DNA from: JAXDLH01 sp034666705
GTDB lineage: Bacteria; Chloroflexota; UBA6077; SHYK01
Direction: 5' to 3'
DNA: 10,064 nucleotides
NCBI GenBank assembly: GCA_034666705.1
Contig: JAXDLH010000024.1
Location: 1 to 10,064, forward strand
The notes below the pieces were generated by a model. That model did no database searches and was not told the origin of the DNA. It was given only the letters and a program-made list of their open reading frames with translations. Shown one piece after another: positions 1 to 7,488 of the stretch. The translations under genes and the position numbers were made by a program. How positions within the stretch are numbered: position 1 is the first letter of the stretch; every line of letters begins with the position of its first letter.

Positions 1-21
1 GGCGAGTGCCTTCCCGTCGCG

Positions 22-942
22 CTACTGCGCGCCGCGAAACGGGTCTTCATCTGCGAGTAGGACGTCCAGCGCATGGCGCGCGGCGTCGCGCAGGGTGCGG
101 TCTCTTGCGGAGAGCAGGTCAGTCAAGGCTTCCTTCGCCTCACTCCCCCCGATCAGCCCTAATGCCTCGATTGCCGCGACCTGTACGTCGGGCTCGTCAC
201 CGTTGATCAGCCGGATGAGGCTCGGGACGAGCCGCTCATCCTCGAGCTCGCCCGACGCTTCGGCGGCTGCGATCTGGAGATCGAGGTCATCCTCCTCGAG
301 CGCCGCGGCGATGTCCGGTATCCAGATTTCCTGACAATTCCGGCCCATCGCGCGAATCGCGGTATCGTGCAGGCCCGGCTGCAGATCGGCCTGGCGAATC
401 TCTGCCTCGGTGCGATCGGTGGCCAGATACGCAAGCGAGAGCAACGCTGCGCGACGAAACTCGAGGTCAGTGCCTGGTAGATGGAGCAGGCCGACCAGCG
501 CGGTCTCCAGCCGGTCCTGCAGCACCCGGGGCCAATCCTCGGTCTGGGCCAGCAACGTGAAGCCTCCAAGCCCTTCGACTGCGGCGAGCCGCACTTCGGT
601 ATCCGGGTCCGTAACCGCGGCGCGCAGGTAGGTATCGAGGAGCTCCGGCACTGGCTCCGCCGCCGCGAGACGGAAGCCCAGCTCGCGCACGTCGGCGGCC
701 GGATCGTCGAGGGTGAGTGCGAAGATTGGCGCGAAATCGAGGACGAGGTTCTCTTCAGCCGCCTCGCCGAGCTGCTGGAGGAGCGCCACGCTTTGCTCTG
801 GAGTCAGGTCGCGCCATATTGTCTGGAAGCGGGTCAGGCCTGCGCCCTCCAGGCCTGCGAGCGCGCGTACCTGCGCGTCGCTGAGGTCGAGCCCCGTGCG
901 CAGCGCGGCTTCGACGGCGTCGAGCGGGTCTTCTTCGTACAT
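22..942 (-). CDS. HEAT-repeat (armadillo-like helical) protein
   Basis: A soluble protein of 306 residues built from helical HEAT-type repeats. The clearest units are at about residues 80-130, 145-175, 190-235, 235-268 and 268-297, each with the pattern of an acidic turn, then a D/E-V-R/Q-x-A-A core and an A-L-G-x-[LI]-G end (for example EVRLAAVEGLGG and DVQVAAIEALGLIGG). Such solenoids usually act as protein-protein scaffolds; PBS-lyase-type HEAT repeats are similar. No catalytic motif, signal peptide or membrane segment is visible. I start it at the ATG at 940-942. The frame stays open to 1317, but that extension lies inside proS and reads as low-complexity Arg/Pro/Ser antisense-type sequence. 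The ATG sits one base after the proS TGA, so it is probably cotranscribed and translationally coupled with proS. The partner and role are unknown; a link to translation is only a guess from position. Confidence 0.85.
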   Translation of the reverse strand: MYEEDPLDAVEAALRTGLDLSDAQVRALAGLEGAGLTRFQTIWRDLTPEQSVALLQQLGEAAEENLVLDFAPIFALTLDDPAADVRELGFRLAAAEPVPELLDTYLRAAVTDPDTEVRLAAVEGLGGFTLLAQTEDWPRVLQDRLETALVGLLHLPGTDLEFRRAALLSLAYLATDRTEAEIRQADLQPGLHDTAIRAMGRNCQEIWIPDIAAALEEDDLDLQIAAAEASGELEDERLVPSLIRLINGDEPDVQVAAIEALGLIGGSEAKEALTDLLSARDRTLRDAARHALDVLLADEDPFRGAQ

Positions 943-943
943 C

Positions 944-2371
944 TCAGTACGACCGGGCGAAGACGGCGGTCTGCGCGGCAATGCCACCACAGGCAACACA
1001 GGGCCCCGTCTGGTCGCCGCCTTCCAGGGGAATGCAGCGCAGAGTTGCGCCGGTGCGGGCGCGTACCCCCTCCTCGCATGCCGCGGACCCACACCACGGC
1101 GCCCAATAGAACCCACGCTCCTCGTCGATCCGCCCGGCGATGTCGTCGATCGATCCGACGTGATGGGTGTGCGCTTCCCGGAATGCGAGCGCGGTGGCGA
1201 ACATCTCCCGTTGAATCTCGTCGAGCAAGGCGGACAGGCGATCGGCCACGCCTTCCATTGGGATTGGCTCCTTCGACCTGCTGTGGCGACGGACCGCCAC
1301 GACCTGACCCTGCACAACGTCGCGAGGCCCGACCTCGAGGCGGAGCGGCGCGCCCTTCATCTCCCACTCGTTGAACTTCCAGCCGGGCGTTTTATCAGAC
1401 CAATCGACGTGCGATCGGATCCGGCCGCGCAGCGCCGCCGAGATGCGGTCGACTGCCTCCGCCACCCGCACGCGGTCGTCGTCGCTGCGGAAGATCGGCA
1501 CGATGACTACCTGGTACGGTGCGACCCGGGGCGGGAGCTTCAGACCGTTGTCGTCGCCGTGCGTCATGATGAGGCCGCCGACGAGTCGCGTGCTAGCTCC
1601 CCAACTCGTCGTCCACGCGTGGCGCCGCTCGCCATCCACGTCGAGAAAATCGATGTTGAACGCCTTCGCGAACTGCTGGCCGAAGAAGTGCGACGTGCCG
1701 GCCTGCAACGCTTTGCCGTCACCCATCATCGCCTCCACCGTGAACGTCGAGGCCGCGCCGGCGAACTTTTCCGCCTCGGACTTCCGACCTGGGATGACGG
1801 GCATTGCCAGCTCCGTCTCGGCGAAGTCGCGATACACGTCCAGCATGCGCAGGACCTCCTCCATTGCCTCCGGCTCGGTGCGATGCGCCGTGTGGCCCTC
1901 TTGCCAGAGGAACTCCGTGGTCCGGAGGAAGTAGTAGGTGCGTTTCTCCCAACGCACGACGTTTGCCCACTGGTTGATGAGGATGGGCAGGTCCCGCCAC
2001 GACTGCACCCACTTGCCGTACATCGAGAGAATGATGGCCTCGGACGTCGGGCGCACGGCGAGGCGCTCGTGCAGCTCCTCCTGCCCACCCCGGGTGACCC
2101 AGGCGACCTCCGGATTGAAACCGGCCACGTGCTCGGCCTCGGCCTGGAGCAGCGACTCCGGGATAAAGAGGGGGAAATACGCATTGAGGTGCCCGGTCGC
2201 CTTAATGCGGGCATCGAGCGCCGCCTGCATGTTCTCCCAGAGCGCATACCCGTACGGCCGCACGACCATGCAGCCGCGGACTGGCGAGTGGTCTGCCAGC
2301 TCCGCCTTCTCGATAACGTCGTTGTACCAGCGCGAATAATCGTCGGTCAGGTCCGTGATCTGATCGGGCAC
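944..2371 (-). CDS. proS: Prolyl-tRNA synthetase, archaeal/eukaryote-type (ProS type 3)
   Basis: Class II aminoacyl-tRNA synthetase that charges tRNA-Pro with proline in the cytoplasm. The 475 residues fit the short form that lacks the editing insertion of the E. coli type. Visible landmarks are the N-terminal DYSRWYNDVI segment (11-20), the RPTSE loop (107-111), motif 2 around WEKRTYYFLRTTEFLWQEGH (141-160), motif 3 around GASTRLVGGLIMTHGDDNG (258-276), an anticodon-binding domain from about 285 to 390, and a C-terminal zinc domain with candidate ligands Cys427, Cys432, Cys458 and Cys461. It ends in tyrosine (Y475); a C-terminal tyrosine reaching the active site is known for this subtype. 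I chose the GTG at 2369-2371 because GGGAGG lies five bases upstream and the protein then begins like its family. The GTG six bases further upstream overlaps that ribosome site, and the longer frame to 2431 overlaps the promoter. The HEAT gene follows after one base. Confidence 0.95.
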   Translation of the reverse strand: MPDQITDLTDDYSRWYNDVIEKAELADHSPVRGCMVVRPYGYALWENMQAALDARIKATGHLNAYFPLFIPESLLQAEAEHVAGFNPEVAWVTRGGQEELHERLAVRPTSEAIILSMYGKWVQSWRDLPILINQWANVVRWEKRTYYFLRTTEFLWQEGHTAHRTEPEAMEEVLRMLDVYRDFAETELAMPVIPGRKSEAEKFAGAASTFTVEAMMGDGKALQAGTSHFFGQQFAKAFNIDFLDVDGERRHAWTTSWGASTRLVGGLIMTHGDDNGLKLPPRVAPYQVVIVPIFRSDDDRVRVAEAVDRISAALRGRIRSHVDWSDKTPGWKFNEWEMKGAPLRLEVGPRDVVQGQVVAVRRHSRSKEPIPMEGVADRLSALLDEIQREMFATALAFREAHTHHVGSIDDIAGRIDEERGFYWAPWCGSAACEEGVRARTGATLRCIPLEGGDQTGPCVACGGIAAQTAVFARSY

Positions 2372-2389
2372 GGTCACCTCCCGTCCACG

Positions 2390-2418
2390 ATTGTAGCGAC
2401 GCCCCTCGGCATGGGCAA
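2390..2418 (-). promoter_or_regulatory. Promoter of proS (sigma70/SigA-like)
   Basis: On the minus strand TTGCCC (2413-2418) is followed, after 17 bases, by TACAAT (2390-2395). The match to TTGACA/TATAAT is 4/6 and 5/6. The predicted start near 2383 leaves a very short leader of about 12 bases that just contains the GGGAGG ribosome site before the GTG at 2371. It faces away from the alr promoter. Predicted by eye only. Confidence 0.6.
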
Positions 2419-2469
2419 ACGAACCCATCACAATCGTCCGGCTGCCACCGAAGGCGCTGGAGGCGGGCC

Positions 2470-2475
2470 TATAAT
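2470..2475 (+). promoter_or_regulatory. -10 element of the alr promoter
   Basis: A perfect TATAAT in very GC-rich surroundings, 47 bases before the alr start. No good -35 hexamer is present at 17-18 bases upstream. The core is preceded by GGGCC, as in the fhaA -10 region. An in-frame ATG at 2474-2476 overlaps the element and so cannot be the start of a transcript made from it. Confidence 0.5.
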
Positions 2476-2521
2476 GGAGTCACGGGGCGCAGCGCCGCAC
2501 CGAACCGGTCGCGAGGGCAAC

Positions 2522-3706
2522 ATGGCGGAAGGCAGCGGCGTGCGCGCACTTCCTTGTTGGCTCGACGTAGATCTCGACGCCGTCGCATCGAACGTGGCCG
2601 CGCTGCGGCGCTGGGTAGGGCCTCGCACCCGCATTGCCGCCGTCGTGAAGGCCGAGGGCTACGGCATCGGAGCGGAGGCGGTTTCTCGCGCCGCCCTGGA
2701 CGCAGGAGCAAGCTGGCTTGCCGTGGCCCGCATCCACGAGGCGCGCGAGCTGCGGGTGGCTGGTATCGACGCCCCGATCCTTGTCATGAATCGGACCGAC
2801 CTCTCCGAGGTGGAGGACGCGGTTCGGCTCGATCTACGGGTGACCGTGGATACCCCGGAGCTCGCCAATGCGCTTGGGCGCGCGGCGCGGCGGATGGGGC
2901 GGCGTGCGCACGTGCACCTTAAAGTCGATACGGGACTGCACCGCTTCGGTGTGGAGCCGGAGCAAGCGCTCCCGCTGGCTCGTGCGCTCGGGGTCATTGA
3001 CGGTCTCGACGTCGAGGGCCTCTACACCCACTTCGCCAGCGCCGATGAGGATCCAGAATACACCCGCGAGCAGCTCACCTGCTTCCAGGCCACGAGCGCA
3101 GCGCTCGCGGCGGATGGCTACCTGTTTCCGGTTCGTCATGCCGCCAACAGTGCCGGGACCCTGGGGTTCCGCGACGCGCACCTCGACCTGGTGCGCGTGG
3201 GGATCACGCTATACGGTGTGAGTCCGACGGGGAGCACGCCACCAGGGTTACCGTTGCAGCCAGCCGTGGGGATGCGCGCCTCCGTTGCGCGAGTGAGTGA
3301 CCTCGGCATCGGCGAGGGCGTTGGTTACGGCCAGACGTGGCGCGCCACACGACCAACTCGCGTGGCGCTGGTCACTGCCGGCTACGCGGATGGCGTGTCT
3401 CGCGCCCTTTCGAACCGCGGCAGCGTCCTGGTCCGTGGAGTGCGGGCGCCGATTATTGGCCGGGTCTCGATGGATCAGATCACCGTCGACGTAACGGATA
3501 TTCCCGGCGTGGCTGTCGGCGATGTGGTCACACTGTTCGGCTCCGATGGCGATGCCGAAATCTCCCTCCACGAATATGCCGGGTGGTGCGATACGATCTC
3601 CTACGAGGCGCTGACGCGGATCGGCCCGAGAGTCGCGCGCGTCTACCACGCGGACGAAACAGTCACGCGTACCGCTCGCCTGAGTGGTGTACGCGACGTG
3701 TTGTAG
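2522..3706 (+). CDS. alr: Alanine racemase (PLP-dependent)
   Basis: Interconverts L- and D-alanine, supplying D-Ala for peptidoglycan; cytoplasmic, usually a homodimer. The 394 residues are close to the family norm. The PLP-binding lysine is K43 in VVKAEGYGIG, with Y47 conserved; the family more often has KANAYGHG, so the residue before the last glycine is Ile instead of His. HLKVDTGLHRFG (132-143) holds the lysine that is carbamylated in studied homologs (K134) and the PLP-contacting arginine (R141). The second catalytic base is Y269 in GVGYGQTW, and SMDQITVDV (316-324) and SYEALTRIGPRVARVY (360-375) complete the C-terminal barrel. The ATG at 2522 has GAGGG four bases upstream; the frame is open back to 713, but that part is antisense to proS. 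It is divergent from proS and convergent with dinG. Whether it is the biosynthetic or a second racemase cannot be told here. Confidence 0.96.
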   Translation: MAEGSGVRALPCWLDVDLDAVASNVAALRRWVGPRTRIAAVVKAEGYGIGAEAVSRAALDAGASWLAVARIHEARELRVAGIDAPILVMNRTDLSEVEDAVRLDLRVTVDTPELANALGRAARRMGRRAHVHLKVDTGLHRFGVEPEQALPLARALGVIDGLDVEGLYTHFASADEDPEYTREQLTCFQATSAALAADGYLFPVRHAANSAGTLGFRDAHLDLVRVGITLYGVSPTGSTPPGLPLQPAVGMRASVARVSDLGIGEGVGYGQTWRATRPTRVALVTAGYADGVSRALSNRGSVLVRGVRAPIIGRVSMDQITVDVTDIPGVAVGDVVTLFGSDGDAEISLHEYAGWCDTISYEALTRIGPRVARVYHADETVTRTARLSGVRDVL

Positions 3707-3785
3707 GCACCGGGCTGGTTTAATCTGCACGTCACGGCGAACAGCCACGGGGCCAACGCTCCTCTCCGCAGCTAAGCGCCGTCCC

Positions 3786-6593
3786 TTACCCCAACCATTC
3801 GCCGGCCACCGTGCCGACCGTTGCCGCCGGCACGGTGCGGACCGTGCATGGTGGCAGCGAGCTGAGGAAATGTGCGCCGTACGATTTCGACAACAGCCGG
3901 CGGTCCAGCACGACTACCAGCCCTCGATCCGTTTGGCTCCGAATCAGCCGTCCGAACCCTTGCTTGAATCGTAGGATGGCTTGCGGAACGGAGTACTGGT
4001 TGAACGGATCGTCAAACTGCTCACTCCTCGCGGCAACGATCGGATCGGTCGGCACCGCAAACGGCAGTCGCGCGATGATCAGCGCGGAGAGCGCCTCGCC
4101 GACCACGTCAACCCCTTCCCAGAACGACGCCGTTCCCAGCAGGAGCGCGCGCTCCGTTACCTTGAACCGCTGGACCAGCCGATTCCGGGGCCCATCGATC
4201 CCTTGTGCCATAAGCACGATCTGATTCCGGTCCATTCGCTCGCGAAGCATTTCATGGGTGGCGCGTAGCTGCGCATATGAGGTGAACAGGGCGAGGGTGC
4301 GTCCGCCCAGCGCCTCGGCGACGTCCGCGATCGCCTCGGCAGCGCGGCGCGTATACCCGGGCTGATTCGGCTCCGGCATATCACGCGGCAATATCAAGAG
4401 TGCGGCGCGCTCGTAGTCAAACGGCGAGCCCAGCATCAGCTCCTCCGCATCCATCGCGCCGAGGCGCTCGCGGATGTAGCCGAATGAGCCATCGGTAGAC
4501 AGCGTCGCCGACGTCAGCACGACCGACTGCTTTGGGTCGAGCAGCCACTTGCGGATGTGGCTGGCAACCTCTAACGGCGCCAGATGGAGCGTCGGGCCCG
4601 CCGTCCCGTCGGTAGCCCAGCACACCGCGCTCTCGGAGCCGTTCATGATGGCCTGGCCCTGTTCGGCCGCCAGTTCGAGTTGGTGGAGCGCAGCGACCAC
4701 GTCGCCCTGCACGTCGACCAGCGATTCAGAACCGGCGTTCACCGCATCGGCGAGCTCTTCAAGGATTGGCGAAACGGCGCGGCGAAGCTCGTCGATCCGC
4801 GCACGGGCTGTGCTCCATGCGTCTTCGACTTCGATCCAATCCCCCTCCCGCTGGGCGGCACGGGTGAGGCGCACGGTGGCGGCCGCCATTTCGTTCCCAC
4901 CGCTCGCGTCGCGAACAAACCCGCGCGTGGCCTCGAAGGCGAGCGTGAGAAACCCAATTGCGTCACGCGCGCACCGCTGTGCAGTGTCCAGCGCATTGTC
5001 GAGCTGCGCCATTCGCTTCGGGTCCAGTCCACCGTTGCGGAGCAACCCGACGACGGTGCGCAGCGTGCCAGAACCGTCGCGGCCGCTGCCGCCGAGCCCC
5101 TCGAGGGCCGGCGCAAAGCTGCGCAGGCTCACGTCGTAGCCGAGCTGGGTCGTCGCCTCGTCTTCGAGGTGGTGTGCCTCGTCGACGATCAGGTACTCGT
5201 ACTCGGGCATGACCCGGCTCTGCGTCGCCAGGTCTGAAAGAAGCAGTGCGTGGTTCACGATCACCAGGTGGCTCGCCTCCGCCGCCTTCCGCGCGCGACT
5301 GATGAAGCACGACCCCTCACGGTGATAGGAGCACGTCATTGGCGAGCAGCTCTCAGACTGGGAACACACGCGTGCCCAGGCAACTTCCTCGTCCGCGGTG
5401 AGGCGGAGCTCGCCGCGGTCGCCAGTGAATGTGCCGCCGATCCACAGCAGTGTCTTCACGAGCAGGGTCGCTTCCGCAGGGGACCAGGAGTCGGCGCGGA
5501 GGAGCGCGAGCCATCGCCGCAAACAAAGGTAGTTGCTGCGCCCCTTCAGGACCGAGGCACGCACGCCGTACCCCATGGCCCTCGCGAGGTCCGGCACGTC
5601 TTTGTCGAATAGCTGATCCTGCAGGTTGATCGTGTTGGTGGACACCACGACCCGCTGGTTGTTCGCCGACGCGAATGCGAGGGCGGGGAGGAGATAGGCC
5701 ATCGACTTGCCGGTGCCGGTGCCTGCCTCCACGATCAAGTGCTTGCCGTGGTTGAACGCGTCGGTCACGGCGCGCAGCATCGCCAACTGCTCGGGGCGCT
5801 GTTCGTAGCCGGGCAGATCGGTGGCAACCTGGCCGCCTTCGCTTAGCGCCTCCACGAGCCCATCTGTGTCAAGTCGCCGCGTACGGGCGTAGGGGATGAG
5901 CGGCTCCGTTTGCTCGGCGGGCGGCGTGAGTACGCGCGCGAGCCCGAGGTCCATCAGTCCTACTGGCGTGCCGGCGAGCGCGTCGTCCACGAGGCGGCGC
6001 CGCTTCTCAGCCTCAGCGTCCGCGAACAGCTCTGCGTAGGGCCAACCGAGCGCCGTCGTTAGCCGATTGACGTGCATCAGCACGTCGAGGTCGAGCTGCC
6101 CGATCCGTTCAACCAGCGTCAGAAAGACCTGTCGGGCGGTATGCGCATCGGCAAGGGCTCGGTGCCGGCCCTCTATCGCTATGCCAAGCGCGGTCGCAAT
6201 GCTGACCAGGTCATAGGTCGGCAGGCGAGGCAGGAGCATGGTGGCGAGCTCAAAGGTATCGAGCCGCGGGTTCCCGAGCCAGACGTTTTGCCGAGCCAGA
6301 TGCTCGACGTCGATCTCGATGCTCTGACCTACGAGGGGATCGGAGCCGACGAATGCGCGCAGCTCGTCGGAGAGGTCGGCCAAGCCCGGAGCCGCACGCA
6401 GCTCCGCTGGATCGATTGCCGTCAGTCGTTGAATGGCATAAGGAAGTGGCACACCCGGATCGACGAGCGTGCTCCACTCTTTGAGCACGCCGGTGCGGTC
6501 AAACCGCACGGCCCCGATCTCGATCACGCGGGACGCAGGGGTACCCGCCTCGACGAACTCGAGGTCGAGAGAGACAAACGTCGACGAGGTCAG
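3786..6593 (-). CDS. dinG: DnaQ-like exonuclease / DinG-family helicase fusion
   Basis: A two-domain DNA-processing enzyme of about 935 residues. Residues 1-165 are a DEDDh 3'-5' exonuclease: Exo I D10 and E12 in SLDLEF, Exo II D95 in SIEIDVEHL, Exo III H144 and D149 in HRALADAH. The rest is an XPD/DinG superfamily 2 helicase: Walker A AGTGTGKS (290-297), DEAH (471-474) and motif VI QGFGRLIRS (878-886). Cys357, 410, 416, 421 and 429 lie where related helicases carry a 4Fe-4S cluster, so a cluster is plausible; the known Gram-positive DinG fusions often lack one. The first standard start in frame is a GTG at 6525-6527, but it would delete the Exo I catalytic D and E. The frame continues upstream with the whole motif and stops at 6606-6608, and the only start-like codon there is CTG at 6591-6593, behind a weak AAAGAG. 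I therefore give 6593 as the start; an indel in the read is the alternative. It lies downstream of the YtxH-like gene. Confidence 0.85.
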   Translation of the reverse strand: MTSSTFVSLDLEFVEAGTPASRVIEIGAVRFDRTGVLKEWSTLVDPGVPLPYAIQRLTAIDPAELRAAPGLADLSDELRAFVGSDPLVGQSIEIDVEHLARQNVWLGNPRLDTFELATMLLPRLPTYDLVSIATALGIAIEGRHRALADAHTARQVFLTLVERIGQLDLDVLMHVNRLTTALGWPYAELFADAEAEKRRRLVDDALAGTPVGLMDLGLARVLTPPAEQTEPLIPYARTRRLDTDGLVEALSEGGQVATDLPGYEQRPEQLAMLRAVTDAFNHGKHLIVEAGTGTGKSMAYLLPALAFASANNQRVVVSTNTINLQDQLFDKDVPDLARAMGYGVRASVLKGRSNYLCLRRWLALLRADSWSPAEATLLVKTLLWIGGTFTGDRGELRLTADEEVAWARVCSQSESCSPMTCSYHREGSCFISRARKAAEASHLVIVNHALLLSDLATQSRVMPEYEYLIVDEAHHLEDEATTQLGYDVSLRSFAPALEGLGGSGRDGSGTLRTVVGLLRNGGLDPKRMAQLDNALDTAQRCARDAIGFLTLAFEATRGFVRDASGGNEMAAATVRLTRAAQREGDWIEVEDAWSTARARIDELRRAVSPILEELADAVNAGSESLVDVQGDVVAALHQLELAAEQGQAIMNGSESAVCWATDGTAGPTLHLAPLEVASHIRKWLLDPKQSVVLTSATLSTDGSFGYIRERLGAMDAEELMLGSPFDYERAALLILPRDMPEPNQPGYTRRAAEAIADVAEALGGRTLALFTSYAQLRATHEMLRERMDRNQIVLMAQGIDGPRNRLVQRFKVTERALLLGTASFWEGVDVVGEALSALIIARLPFAVPTDPIVAARSEQFDDPFNQYSVPQAILRFKQGFGRLIRSQTDRGLVVVLDRRLLSKSYGAHFLSSLPPCTVRTVPAATVGTVAGEWLG
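3807..3847. repeat. Overlapping inverted repeats at the dinG 3' end
   Basis: CACCGTGCCG (3807-3816) and CGGCACGGTG (3828-3837) form a perfect 10-bp inverted repeat with an 11-base loop. The right arm is shared with a second one, GCACGGT (3830-3836) and ACCGTGC (3841-3847), with a 4-base loop, so the two hairpins are mutually exclusive. Both lie within the last dinG codons, which encode a Thr-Val-rich tail. No T-run follows on either strand, so it is not a standard intrinsic terminator. It may still act on the converging alr or dinG transcripts, or simply reflect repeated Thr-Val codons. Confidence 0.45.
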
Positions 6594-6688
6594 GGGCGGC
6601 TCTTTCTAGCCCGGATACAGAATGACTCTTCGCGGCAGGCGCTCCGGGGCTGCCCATCCACGATGCCAGAGTTGACGAGGGTGAGCGG

Positions 6689-7384
6689 CTAGGCGTCCCG
6701 GAAACGACGCACGCGGCTCGTGGCCGAACGCGTGATCAGGTCACGAATCATCGGGTTGCGCAGCAGCGCGAACGCGATCGGCACGAGCTGCGCCGCGTAG
6801 CGAAGCTGGCTTGCGTCGGGCATGCCCTCGCTGCGGCGATTCTTCACGGCCTTGCGGCCGCGCTCCACCAGCTTGTCAGTGTCAACCGGGGCCCGCTTCG
6901 GAATACGATCGAGGATGTCGCCGCGGGACGGCGCTCGCTCACTCATCCGCTCGGCCGCTGCCTGGGCGATCGCGACCGCCTGCTCGAGGACAGAGGCGCC
7001 TCGCTCCCGGGCTGTCGAGCTCAAATCCTGGGCGGATGCTCCGAGATCCTTGGCGGACGAGCGTGCGGAATCGCGCAGCTCACGCGCCGAGGATCGTGCC
7101 GACTCGCGGATTCCCTTGGAGACGGAGGAGATGTCCACCCGGTGGCGGCGTCGGCCGCGTCCGGCCAGCACGGCTCCAATAAACGCGCCGACCGTGGCCG
7201 CAAGCACCGCCTTGAAGAGCACGGGGCGTGCGTGGGCAAAGTCGTTGATGATGTCAGCCACGTCCTGCGCGCGATCCAGGGACAACGCGACGAGCTGGGC
7301 TGCATCCTCGATCGCCGTCTCCCAGCGTTCTGGCATCGCGCCTGGGATCTCCTGGTCAGCCGGGTTGCGCTCTTCAGGACCCAT
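6689..7384 (-). CDS. Membrane-anchored YtxH/DUF883-like protein with amphipathic repeats
   Basis: A basic protein of 231 residues of unknown function. An acidic N-terminal part (1-50) leads to one clear transmembrane helix at about 55-75 (core LAATVGAFIGAVLAG), followed at once by the basic cluster GRGRRRHR, which suggests the C-terminal part is cytoplasmic. Residues 85-150 are Ala/Ser/Arg-rich and repeat the pattern SARSSARELRD / SARSSAKDLG with 11-residue spacing, as expected for a long amphipathic or coiled helix. A second weakly hydrophobic stretch lies at 195-215. Similar architecture occurs in YtxH-like and DUF883 stress-associated proteins, but I claim only resemblance. The ATG at 7382-7384 is preferred because GGAGG lies nine bases upstream; the in-frame ATG at 7391-7393 directly abuts that GGAGG. 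The open frame to 7486 crosses the promoter. It sits between fhaB and dinG, with about 95-105 bases either side. Confidence 0.75.
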   Translation of the reverse strand: MGPEERNPADQEIPGAMPERWETAIEDAAQLVALSLDRAQDVADIINDFAHARPVLFKAVLAATVGAFIGAVLAGRGRRRHRVDISSVSKGIRESARSSARELRDSARSSAKDLGASAQDLSSTARERGASVLEQAVAIAQAAAERMSERAPSRGDILDRIPKRAPVDTDKLVERGRKAVKNRRSEGMPDASQLRYAAQLVPIAFALLRNPMIRDLITRSATSRVRRFRDA

Positions 7385-7420
7385 CGAATGCATCCTCCGT
7401 GGAACGTCCACTTTGACTTC

Positions 7421-7429
7421 ATCATACCA
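7421..7429 (-). promoter_or_regulatory. Extended -10 promoter of the YtxH-like gene
   Basis: On the minus strand TGGTATGAT gives an extended -10 (TGn + TATGAT, 5/6 to TATAAT). The -35 position is GC-rich and unlike TTGACA, which extended -10 promoters tolerate. The predicted leader is about 30 bases and includes the GGAGG site. This suggests that the gene, and possibly dinG after it, can be transcribed apart from fhaA-fhaB. Confidence 0.45.
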
Positions 7430-7488
7430 CGGGCTACCGGGCCGCCCGCGCGTTTCCGAGACCACCTCGCGGGCTGCACTCGCCACGT

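Noticed and set aside
943..1317. N-terminal extension of the HEAT-repeat protein
   Set aside because: It overlaps the 3' end of proS in another frame, is low-complexity, and the ATG at 942 gives a natural junction with the proS stop.
2372..2431. Longer proS beginning at 2431
   Set aside because: It would cross the TTGCCC/TACAAT promoter and the GGGAGG ribosome site; homologs start at the chosen position.
713..3706. A 997-codon open frame on the plus strand joining a long N-terminal part to alanine racemase
   Set aside because: The part before 2522 is antisense to proS and the HEAT gene, has Arg/Pro-rich shadow composition and no family resemblance. Stop codons are rare in the antisense frames of GC-rich genes.
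3707..3785. Intrinsic terminator between alr and dinG
   Set aside because: I looked for a GC stem followed by a T-run on both strands in this 79-base gap and saw none.
7385..7486. Longer start for the YtxH-like protein
   Set aside because: The extension covers the extended -10 promoter and GGAGG site and adds sequence unlike a protein N-terminus.
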